From positions 930,001 through 994,000 of the forward strand of contig CBDFMN010000003.1 in assembly GCA_965249685.1 (NCBI GenBank): a DNA stretch of 64,000 nt, in the 5' to 3' direction. The position numbers and the translations under genes were made by a program. This document shows, one piece after another, positions 1 through 7,600 of the stretch. The notes below the pieces were generated by a model. The model saw only the letters and a program-made list of their open reading frames with translations. It ran no database searches and had not been told where the DNA came from. The number at the start of each line of letters is the position of its first letter. The first letter of the stretch is position 1. This stretch comes from RH-AL1 sp965249685 (GTDB lineage Bacteria > Pseudomonadota > Alphaproteobacteria > Rhizobiales > Beijerinckiaceae).

Positions 1-252
1 GCGATCTACATGCTTCATACCTTCGTACAGATCGCCTGCGTCGCCCTCGTCCGCCGCACCGGTTGGACCAGCCTGCCCCAGCTATCGGCGGTTGCGCTCG
101 GCGGCACGATCCTCGTGGTCGGGCTCGGTCTCCTCAGCGTCCGCTTCTTTGAAACGCCCGCGCGACTCTGGATCGGTGGGGTGCGGCGTGCACGGTCCGG
201 TGGCGAGGTCGCCTCCGCGAGATCGCTCTCGAAGGCAGGCGCGCCGAACTGA
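1..252 (+). CDS. Acyltransferase family 3 (OafA-like), C-terminal end only
   Basis: The frame is open from the first base of the window and stops at 252, so only the last 83 residues are present. They contain two hydrophobic stretches (roughly residues 1-16 and 26-45) and the ending SVRFFETPARLW. That resembles the last transmembrane helix and the E-x-P motif that close membrane-bound acyltransferase family 3 proteins, which O-acylate surface polysaccharides. The final 25 residues are Arg/Ser/Ala-rich and look cytoplasmic. The family call rests only on this tail; the catalytic N-terminal His lies outside the window. Confidence 0.55.
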   Translation, partial: AIYMLHTFVQIACVALVRRTGWTSLPQLSAVALGGTILVVGLGLLSVRFFETPARLWIGGVRRARSGGEVASARSLSKAGAPN

Positions 253-355
253 CGCGCGCGAAGGGCTGTCAGGAATTGTCATCGTCATCAATCGTCGGCT
301 GGACTTTGACAATGGCGCGAGGCAAGGATCGCCAGATGGCTGATTCAAAGAGTGT

Positions 356-742
356 ATGACGGTGAGTGGTCACGGCACTGTTCCTAAACCTCGTGTCCTG
401 ATCGTCGAGGACGAGGCGTTCATCGCCCTCACGCTCGAGGACATGCTGGACGAGCTTGGTTTCGCCGTGGTGGGTACCGTGTCTCATGTGGCGGAGGCGA
501 TCGCTATGATCGGCCGCGAGGCGATCGACGGCGCGTTGCTCGACGTCAACCTGGGCAAGCAAAAGATCGATCCTGTCGCGGACCTGCTGGCAGAGCGCGG
601 CTGCCCCTTCATCTTCACCACCGGTTACGGCCGCTCGGGCATTCCCGCCTCGCATGCCGACCGGCCCGTCCTGCAGAAACCGTTCCGCATGGACGACCTC
701 GCGGCCATTCTCAAAACCGAGCTCAGTCTCACCGCGAGGTAG
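356..742 (+). CDS. Single-domain response regulator (FATGYG-type receiver)
   Basis: A 128-residue stand-alone receiver domain with no output domain. Visible key residues are the acidic pair E18-D19, phospho-acceptor D63 (LLDVNL), T88/T89 in PFIFTTGYG, and K108 in LQKPF. The PFxF(A/T)TGYG stretch marks a subgroup of alphaproteobacterial single-domain regulators fed by HWE/HisKA_2 kinases, so a role as a phosphate shuttle or sink is likely. No kinase gene is in the window. It converges with the rhomboid gene, whose stop is 9 bases away. The start is the first ATG after the upstream gene; an upstream ATG at 338 is in another frame. Confidence 0.88.
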   Translation: MTVSGHGTVPKPRVLIVEDEAFIALTLEDMLDELGFAVVGTVSHVAEAIAMIGREAIDGALLDVNLGKQKIDPVADLLAERGCPFIFTTGYGRSGIPASHADRPVLQKPFRMDDLAAILKTELSLTAR

Positions 743-751
743 ATCGCGCGC

Positions 752-1591
752 TCAGGCGACACCATCGGCGGGTGGGCGGGTTTCGCCTGGCTCTCCCGCG
801 GCTGACCGTCTTGCGCCGGGCTGGGCCGGATGATCGAACAGCCCGTAGATCAACAAACCCGCGAGGAAGCCGCCGACGTGAGCCTCCCAGGCGATCGGCG
901 CGTCGCCGACGCCCGGCATCGCGCCCGACACGCCGAACAGGAAGTTTGAGGCAAACCAGATCGCGATGAAGGTCAGGCAGCGGCGGTCGGTCAGCGTATC
1001 GCGAAGGCCGAGCACGGGTGAACGCTCTTGCATGCCGGAGAACGACCCTGGCATCGGCTGGAACATGAACCGCACCGCCGCTCCCATTGTACCAGACACC
1101 GCGGCCGAGGCGCCGACCACGGGCTCGAGGTCGGCGGGATGTGCGATGTAGTGGGCGAGCGCACCCGCGACGGTGCAGACGAGAAGGAGGGCAAGGAAAC
1201 GGGACACGTCGATGCGCTTTGCGACCGCACTGCCGAAGGCGACGAGCCACAGGCAATTGAGCCCGACGTGGAGCCAGCCGCCATGCAGGAAGGCGTAGGT
1301 GACCACCGTCCACCATTGCGCCGTGCCGTCGCCAAGGAAAGCCGCCGCGATCTGCGCCCGGACTTCGTCGTCGCGTGCGATCTGATTGAATGCGGTCGAC
1401 ACGCGGTCGGGGTCGAAGGCGAACGTGAAGCGGCCAGGCACGAAGGCGAAGCGGATCAGCAGCCGGCCATAGGCCTCCGCCGTCATCAGGGCGCCGAGGC
1501 CTTGGATCGCTAGCAGACCCGCGCAGAGGATCGGCACGACCGCCGGAATGTTGAACATCCGCTCGCGCCGCGGCAGTGTCTCCTCCGTCAT
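752..1591 (-). CDS. Rhomboid family intramembrane serine protease
   Basis: A 279-residue polytopic membrane protein. It shows the rhomboid signatures in order: an HGGWLHVGLN loop (residues 103-112), the catalytic-serine motif GAS at 160-162 (Ser162), and the catalytic His238 in EAHVGG. These form the Ser-His dyad that cleaves substrates within the membrane. About 60 residues between the first helix and the HGG loop are largely polar, and a further polar insertion sits near residues 180-200. The C-terminus is Pro/Gly/Arg-rich and cytoplasmic. Substrates cannot be inferred. It lies 70 bases downstream of prfB on the same strand. Confidence 0.88.
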   Translation of the reverse strand: MTEETLPRRERMFNIPAVVPILCAGLLAIQGLGALMTAEAYGRLLIRFAFVPGRFTFAFDPDRVSTAFNQIARDDEVRAQIAAAFLGDGTAQWWTVVTYAFLHGGWLHVGLNCLWLVAFGSAVAKRIDVSRFLALLLVCTVAGALAHYIAHPADLEPVVGASAAVSGTMGAAVRFMFQPMPGSFSGMQERSPVLGLRDTLTDRRCLTFIAIWFASNFLFGVSGAMPGVGDAPIAWEAHVGGFLAGLLIYGLFDHPAQPGARRSAAGEPGETRPPADGVA

Positions 1592-1661
1592 GCCGCCGGC
1601 ATCCCCTGACCTCGCCCCCGCGCCATCCTACGGCTATCCTGCGGCGAGGTCTGACGCATGT

Positions 1662-2793
1662 CTAATCCACATCGTCCACGGCGCCGGGACCGCCGCCGTA
1701 GACGCGCTGGGCGAGAGAAGCCTCCATAAAGGAATCGATTTCGCCGTCGAGGACGTCGTCCGGCGCCCCGGAGGTGTGGCCCGTGCGCAGGTCCTTCACG
1801 AGCTGGTAGGGCTGCAGCACGTAGGAGCGGATCTGGTGCCCCCAGCCGATCTCCGTCTTGCTGGCTTCCGTCGCACTCGCCTCCGCTTCGCGACGCGTCA
1901 TCTCCGCCTCGTACAGCCTCGCCCGCAGCATGTTCCAGGCGGTGGCGCGGTTCTTGTGCTGTGAGCGCTCGCCTTGGCAGGCGACGACGATGCCCGAGGG
2001 AATATGCGTGATGCGCACCGCCGAATCGGTGGTGTTGACGTGCTGGCCACCCGCACCGGAGGAGCGGTAGGTGTCGATGCGGCAGTCCGATTCCTTCACG
2101 TCGATGTCGACCCTGTCGTCGATGACGGGGTAGACCCAGACGGAGGCGAAGCTGGTGTGCCGCCGCGCATTGGAATCGAAGGGCGAGATCCGCACGAGGC
2201 GATGCACGCCAGACTCGGTCTTTGCCCAGCCATGGGCGTTGTGGCCCTTGACGAGCAGCGTTGCCGACTTGATGCCGGCCTCGTCGCCGCCCGTCTCCTC
2301 GATGATCTCGACCTTGAATTTGTGGCGCTCGGCCCAGCGCGCGTACATGCGAAACAGCATCCGCGCCCAATCGCAACTCTCGGTGCCGCCAGCGCCGGAA
2401 TGCACCTCGATATAGGTGTCGTTGCCGTCAACCTCGCCCGACAGCAGCGCCTCGACCTGGCGGCGCTCGGCCTCGGCCTTCAGCGACTTGAGCTGGTCGA
2501 GACCCTCGCGCTCGGTGGCGGCATCCTCTTCCATCTCGCCGAGCTCGACCAGGGTCGCGGCGTCCTCCAGGTCGCGCTCGAAGCGCGCGAGCGAGCCGAG
2601 GCGATCCTCCAGGTCGGTCCGCTCGCGCATCATCTTCTGCGCGGCTTCGGCATCGTTCCAGAGGGCGGGGTCCTCGACCTTGGCGTTCAGTTCGGCGAGG
2701 CGGCGCGTCGCGGTGTCGACGTCAAAGATGCCTCCTCAGCAGTCCCATGGACTGCTTGATCGATTCGACGAGCGCTTCGGCTTCCGCGCGCAT
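1662..2793 (-). CDS. prfB: Peptide chain release factor 2, expressed by programmed +1 frameshift
   Basis: RF2 reads UGA and UAA stop codons and triggers peptide release on the ribosome. The first 23 codons (2793-2725, beginning MRAEAEALVESIKQSM) end in CTT followed by an in-frame TGA at 2724-2722. Skipping one base continues into 353 codons, giving a 376-residue protein of normal RF2 length. The SPF tripeptide that recognises the stop codon (ISPFDSNARRHTS) and the GGQ peptidyl-hydrolase motif (GAGGQHVNTTDSAVR) are both intact. A plain ORF search would start at an internal ATG near 2633 and miss the N-terminus. It lies 137 bases downstream of the PBP1A gene on the same strand. Confidence 0.97.
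2721..2736 (-). promoter_or_regulatory. prfB programmed +1 frameshift site
   Basis: On the minus strand the sequence is AGGAGG CAT CTT TGA C. This is the known RF2 autoregulatory arrangement: a Shine-Dalgarno-like hexamer a few bases upstream of a slippery CTT, then the TGA that RF2 itself recognises, then C. Low RF2 lets the ribosome slip forward and complete the protein; high RF2 terminates it after 23 residues. Confidence 0.97.
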
Positions 2794-2930
2794 GGTGCCT
2801 TATCCGTTGAAGAGGGGCGGCCGCATGATGGCCGGGCCGACGTTATGGCGACAGGAGCCGCCGAAGTAAACAACGGCGTCAGGCGGCGAGAAGCTCGCGC
2901 AGGCCGGCGTCGATGAAGCGGCCCAGATCG

Positions 2931-5345
2931 TCAGTACAGCCCGCCGGTACCGCTGCCGACCGCCATGTCGGCATCGGGGTTGACCACCACCGCCTTGGGG
3001 GCCGCGTCGCCGCCGCCGTAGCCTTCCGGTGGCGCAGTGCCGGGTTTGAAGGCTTCGAGGATCGTGCCGGACCCGCTGGAGCGCTGGCCGGAACGGGCAT
3101 CGACGGAAATCAACTTAATACCGGGCGGCACGCGGAACGGCACGTCGGGCTTGTTCTTCAGCGCCATGGTCATGAAGTCGCGAAAGATCGGCGCGGTGTA
3201 GTGCGCGGCCTGGGCCGATTCGCCGGAGCCGAGCGAGCGCGGGCGGTCGTAGCCCATGAACACCCCTACCGCCAAGTCGGGGGAGAAGCCGACGAACCAC
3301 AGGTCCTTGGCCTCGTTGGTCGTGCCCGTCTTACCGGCGAGATGCTTGCCGACCGACTTGATGCTCTGGCCCGTGCCACGCTGGATGACGCCTTCCAGGA
3401 TGGACGTGATCTGATAGGCGGTGAGAGGGTCGAGCACCTGCTCGCGCTTGTCCACAAGCTTCGGCTCGTCCTGGCCCTCCCACTTGGCGACGTCACAGCC
3501 CTGGCAGGCCCGCTCGTCATGCCGGTAGATCGTATGGCCCGAACGGTCCTGGATGCGGTCGATGAGCGTCGACTTGATCTTCTTGCCGCCGTTGGCGAGC
3601 ATGGAATAGGCCGTCGTCATGCGCATCAGCGTCGTCTCGCCGGCGCCGAGCGACATCGAAAGATAGGGTGGCAGGTCGTCGTAGACGCCGAACCGCTTGG
3701 CGTATTCCGCGATGAGCGGCATGCCGACGTCGCGCGCGAGACGCACGGTCATCTGGTTGATCGACTTCTCGACGCCGTAGCGCAGCGTGTGCGGGCCACC
3801 GGACTTACCCTCGAAGTTCTCCGGCCGCCAAACGCCCAGGCCGCCGCCCTGGTCGATCTCGATCGGCGCGTCGAGCACGATGGAGGATGGCGTATAGCCG
3901 TTGTCGAGCGCGGTGGCGTAGACGAACGGCTTGAAGGAGGATCCTGGCTGGCGCATGGCCTGGGTGGCGCGGTTGAACGCCGACTGGTCGAAGGAAAAGC
4001 CGCCGACCATGGCGAAGACGCGGCCGGTGTAGGGGTCCATCGCGACGATGCCGCCGCCGATCTCCGGGATCTGCCTCAGCCGGAACTGACCGGCCTTACC
4101 CTCGAGGGCCTCGGCGTAGACGATGTCGCCGGGCTGCAGGCCGTTGCGGCCGTTACCCTTCGACCATTTCAGGCCGGCCGGCAGCATCGTCCCCGTCTCG
4201 CGATCCTGTGCGACGGAGCCATCGGCCTCGTGCTTCGGCTGGATGCCGATGCGGGCGGAACCCTCGTTGAGGTCGAGGATGACGGCGAGACGCCAGGGCT
4301 GCACGTCGCCGAGCGCCGGCACGGCGGCGAGCGGCGGACCCCAGTCGCCGGCGGTATCGATGTGGCGCATGGGCCCGCGAAAGCCTTGCGCCTCGTCGTA
4401 GCGGACGAGACCGTCGATCAGCGCCTTGCGCGCCATCAGCTGCATCTTGGGGTCTAGCGTGGTGCGGACGGACAGGCCACCCTCGTAGAGCTTTTTCTCG
4501 CCAAACCGTTCGCCGAGTTCGCGACGCACCTCCTCGGCGAAAAAGCCGGCGGCATAGGTGTTGGGCGACAGAACGCGAGTGGTCACGCCAAGCGGCGCCG
4601 CCTTCGCCTTGTCAGCGTCAGGGCGCGAGACGTAGCCGTTCTCCGCCATCCGATCGATGACGTAGTTGCGGCGCTCGACCGCGCGGTCGTGCTTCAGAAA
4701 CGGGTGATAGTTGTTCGGTCCCTTCGGCAGTGCCGCCAGATAAGCGACCTCGGGGATCGTCAGCTCGTGCACAGACTTGCCGAAATAGTTCAGCGCCGCG
4801 GCCGCGATCCCGTAATTGCCGAGGCCGAGATAGATCTCGTTGAGGTAGAGTTCGAGGATCTTCTCTTTCGAATAGGCCGACTCGATGCGGAAGGAGAGCA
4901 GCGCCTCCTTGATCTTGCGGTCGAAGGTCTGCTCGTTGGTCAGGAGGAAGTTCTTGGCCACCTGCTGGGTGATCGTCGAAGCGCCCTGGACGTGCTTCTG
5001 CCCTTGGATGAGCACACCGACCGCGCGCACCACACCCTCGGGATCGACGCCGTTGTGGGAGTAAAAGTTCTTGTCCTCGGCCGAGATGAAGGCCTCCTTC
5101 ACCAGGGCGGGGATCGCCGTGCTCGGCAGGTAGAGGCGACGCTCGTGGGAATACTCCGCCAGCACGGAGCCGTCGCCGGCGTGGACGCGCGTCATGATCG
5201 GCGGCTCGTAATTCTTGAGCTGGGTGTAGTCGGGCAGGTCTTGCTCGTACTTCCAGATGACGAGCCCTGCCCCCGCCGCGGCCACGACGAAAACGATCGC
5301 CCCTGTCGCGAAGATCAGACCGAAAAATCGGGCAATAAAGCGCAT
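2931..5345 (-). CDS. mrcA: Penicillin-binding protein 1A (bifunctional peptidoglycan synthase)
   Basis: An 804-residue class A PBP that polymerises glycan strands and cross-links peptides at the inner membrane's outer face. One N-terminal membrane anchor (residues 7-31) is followed by the GT51 glycosyltransferase domain, with catalytic Glu90 in SAEDKNFYSHNGVD and the GASTITQQVAKN motif at 121-131. An OB-like insert follows, then the transpeptidase domain: Ser469-x-x-Lys472 (PGSSFKPF), Ser528-Ile-Asn530 and Lys672-Thr-Gly674. All catalytic residues are present. It lies downstream of the amidase gene and upstream of prfB on one strand, a common alphaproteobacterial order. The C-terminal 60 residues are Gly/Pro-rich and poorly conserved. 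Confidence 0.96.
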   Translation of the reverse strand: MRFIARFFGLIFATGAIVFVVAAAGAGLVIWKYEQDLPDYTQLKNYEPPIMTRVHAGDGSVLAEYSHERRLYLPSTAIPALVKEAFISAEDKNFYSHNGVDPEGVVRAVGVLIQGQKHVQGASTITQQVAKNFLLTNEQTFDRKIKEALLSFRIESAYSKEKILELYLNEIYLGLGNYGIAAAALNYFGKSVHELTIPEVAYLAALPKGPNNYHPFLKHDRAVERRNYVIDRMAENGYVSRPDADKAKAAPLGVTTRVLSPNTYAAGFFAEEVRRELGERFGEKKLYEGGLSVRTTLDPKMQLMARKALIDGLVRYDEAQGFRGPMRHIDTAGDWGPPLAAVPALGDVQPWRLAVILDLNEGSARIGIQPKHEADGSVAQDRETGTMLPAGLKWSKGNGRNGLQPGDIVYAEALEGKAGQFRLRQIPEIGGGIVAMDPYTGRVFAMVGGFSFDQSAFNRATQAMRQPGSSFKPFVYATALDNGYTPSSIVLDAPIEIDQGGGLGVWRPENFEGKSGGPHTLRYGVEKSINQMTVRLARDVGMPLIAEYAKRFGVYDDLPPYLSMSLGAGETTLMRMTTAYSMLANGGKKIKSTLIDRIQDRSGHTIYRHDERACQGCDVAKWEGQDEPKLVDKREQVLDPLTAYQITSILEGVIQRGTGQSIKSVGKHLAGKTGTTNEAKDLWFVGFSPDLAVGVFMGYDRPRSLGSGESAQAAHYTAPIFRDFMTMALKNKPDVPFRVPPGIKLISVDARSGQRSSGSGTILEAFKPGTAPPEGYGGGDAAPKAVVVNPDADMAVGSGTGGLY

Positions 5346-5566
5346 ACGTCAGAGGCCTTTCGGGCAGCGTCATACGCTGCAATCGCCTGCGCCCGGCAGA
5401 GACTCACCGCACGATCAGCGGGTATGGGAAGACGTCTGGATCGCTTTTATGTCTGTAGTGGGGCGCAGGCCGGTGGGGGAACCTGTCGGTACGCTTCGCA
5501 CGCACTATAGCCGTTGCGTGGCGGCGGGGCCACACTGGTAGGAACGCCACTCGGTTGGTACAGGCG

Positions 5567-6985
5567 CTACTTGGCCACGGTCGCGGCCACGCTGGCTTGC
5601 GTCATCGGGCGCGCGACATCGGGGATCGTTACGCCTGCGGCCGCCTTCTCCGGGCCACGCCGATCGGCGAAGTAGGCGAGCACGGCCTGCGCCATGCGGC
5701 TCGTCGCGGTGTCGCGCCAATCGGCCGAAGTCAGCGCAGCGGCATCGGCGGCATTGGAGAGGTAGCCGAGTTCGAGCAGCACGGAGGGAACGTCCGGCGC
5801 CTTCAGCACGCGGAAGCCGGCGGCGCGCTGCGGGTTCTTGTTGAGGCGGCCGGCGACCTTCCAGTAGTTCACCAGCGTGCGGGCGAAGACGTGGCTGTAG
5901 GCGCGCGTCTCCTGTCGGGTCAGATCGAAGAGGATGTCGGACACGTCGGCGGCGTCCGCCTGCCCGTCGGCGCCCGCTGCCCCGTCGGCCTCGTTCTCCT
6001 TCGCCGCGACCTTGGCGGCGGCCGCATCGGACGCCTTGTCGGACACGGTGTAGACGGTCGCGCCGCTGACGTCGCCGGCCTCCGTCAGCGTGTCGGCATG
6101 GATGGAGATCATCAGCGCCGCCCCGGTCGAACGCGCAACGTGGACCCGCTCGGACAGCGGGATGAAAACGTCTGCCGTGCGGGTCATCACGACGTTGAAG
6201 GCCCCGCTGCCCTCCAGCTTGCGGGCGAGAGCCTGGGCGAACTCCAGCGCCACGGCCTTCTCGACGATGCCGCCCGCGATCGCGCCCGTGTCGAGGCCGC
6301 CATGGCCGGGATCGATCACGATCGTCGGCTTGGGCAACGGTGCGGGCGCCGCCAAGACGGCCGGCTGGGACGCCGCGGCGATCGTGCGGCCCTGGGCGGC
6401 CAGGCGGAAGCTCGCGCGGTCGGTCTTGGCGAGGTCGAGCACCAGCCGGGCCCTGTCCCCCATCCTCTCCACGACCGCCCGGACGATGCGCGCCGGTGCC
6501 TGGAGGTCCACGACGATTCGGGAGCGGCCCGGCGAGAGGAGGCCGAAGCGATAGGATTTGACGAGGCTGGCAGCGACCCTGGTGCGGTGGCCGCGAGGGC
6601 GCCGAGCGGCCTTGCCTGTGTCGGGATCCTGGGTGAAGTCGACCTGGGGCAGGTCGACGATCACCCGATCCGGCTCCGCGAGGACGAAAGCCGACGACAC
6701 GACCGCTTGTGACAGGTCGAACGTCAGGGTCGCGGATTCCGCGTCGCCCACGAGGCGGGCTGTGGTGCTTCTCGCCAGCGAGTCCTGCGGCTTGGCAGCG
6801 GCGGAGGCGGCGCGGGCGCCCACGAACCCGCCGGTCTGTGCTCCTGCCGGCCCCGCGAAAAGCAGCGCGGCGATCATGAGGCCGAGGCCAACGGCGAAGC
6901 GCCGTGAGGGGAGGTTCGAGCTGATAGGCTGCTGTCTCATCCCGCCCGTCCCGCCGCCGCCAAGAAAATCCCGGCTACCCGCCAC
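5567..6985 (-). CDS. amiC: N-acetylmuramoyl-L-alanine amidase, periplasmic (AmiC type)
   Basis: A 472-residue zinc amidase that cleaves the amide between MurNAc and the stem peptide during daughter-cell separation. A hydrophobic signal segment (about 31-50, ending AGA-Q) is followed by an AMIN-type peptidoglycan-binding region (about 75-190) and the Amidase_3 catalytic domain. Zinc and catalytic residues are visible as His228 (IDPGHGG), Glu242 (IVEKAVALEF), His296 (ISIHAD) and Glu405 (LLELGYLSN). A low-complexity insertion (about 318-345) replaces the regulatory helix region seen in this family. The start is uncertain: GTG at 6985 has an AAGG upstream, while an ATG at 6940 gives a tidier signal peptide. 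Confidence 0.93.
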   Translation of the reverse strand: MAGSRDFLGGGGTGGMRQQPISSNLPSRRFAVGLGLMIAALLFAGPAGAQTGGFVGARAASAAAKPQDSLARSTTARLVGDAESATLTFDLSQAVVSSAFVLAEPDRVIVDLPQVDFTQDPDTGKAARRPRGHRTRVAASLVKSYRFGLLSPGRSRIVVDLQAPARIVRAVVERMGDRARLVLDLAKTDRASFRLAAQGRTIAAASQPAVLAAPAPLPKPTIVIDPGHGGLDTGAIAGGIVEKAVALEFAQALARKLEGSGAFNVVMTRTADVFIPLSERVHVARSTGAALMISIHADTLTEAGDVSGATVYTVSDKASDAAAAKVAAKENEADGAAGADGQADAADVSDILFDLTRQETRAYSHVFARTLVNYWKVAGRLNKNPQRAAGFRVLKAPDVPSVLLELGYLSNAADAAALTSADWRDTATSRMAQAVLAYFADRRGPEKAAAGVTIPDVARPMTQASVAATVAK

Positions 6986-7600
6986 GATCGCACCTTAGGA
7001 AGATCGCGCGTCGCGGTTAACAGGTGATGACATCGGCCGCGGGCAATCGCGGCGCCAGTGGCAGGACCGCCACAGTGCGACAACCCTTGCCAAAACCTCG
7101 CAACTCCCGGTAAGACAAAGCTGTCTGGTTTTGGCGACGGCAGTCTCGGCTGTCCGGCCTTTTCAAGCTGAAGATTGTGGTCCGCTCCTCAGGGAGCGCG
7201 GGTTCCATGGTCGAGGCGGACAAAGGGTCGAATCGCCGACATCGTGAAGCTGCCGACCAGACCTTTTCTTCGTTTCGATGCTGCGGCGTCGCGCATGGAT
7301 TTAACAAGGACATGATGTGTCCTGACACAAATCGGATAGCTTACGCTCTCGGCCTTCCATTTGAGGGTCCGGTCAGGCTTCCGGCTCGCTTTGACGGTTC
7401 AAGGCGCTTTCCCATCTCATCGGGCTGCGCGTCCTCGTGCTTGCAACCGCTGATTTCCCGCGCCGACCTTTCGCGGTCGCCGTCGCGGTCCACCCTTCCC
7501 TCTCCTTTCCGACGCTGCCGCCGGTCGCAACAGCTCCAACCGCCTGCGGGCGGCATGGGCTGCGTATCCGCATGTCTCGCCGGGCTTCCAAGAGTTTCGT
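6986..7600 (+). other. Intergenic region between divergent amiC and rne; probable rne leader
   Basis: About 615 bases without a convincing gene; the open frames here lack recognisable domains. Three compact inverted repeats are visible: 7183-7198 (CGCTCC/GGAGCG, 4-base loop), 7307-7323 (AGGACA/TGTCCT, 5-base loop) and 7540-7553 (CCGCC/GGCGG, 4-base loop). RNase E genes commonly have long structured leaders through which the enzyme limits its own mRNA, so this spacing is expected. No clear promoter is visible; TTGACG at 7391 lacks a good -10 partner. Confidence 0.4.

Noticed and set aside
272..296. EcfG-type promoter (GGAAT-16 bases-CGTC) before the response regulator
   Set aside because: Both half-sites deviate from GGAAC and CGTT, and the spacing alone is weak evidence.
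2913..4457. 514-codon plus-strand frame inside mrcA
   Set aside because: Antisense shadow of the PBP1A gene; no domain and opposite codon logic.
7391..7419. Promoter with TTGACG upstream of rne
   Set aside because: A 17-base spacer leads to ATCTCA, which is a poor -10.
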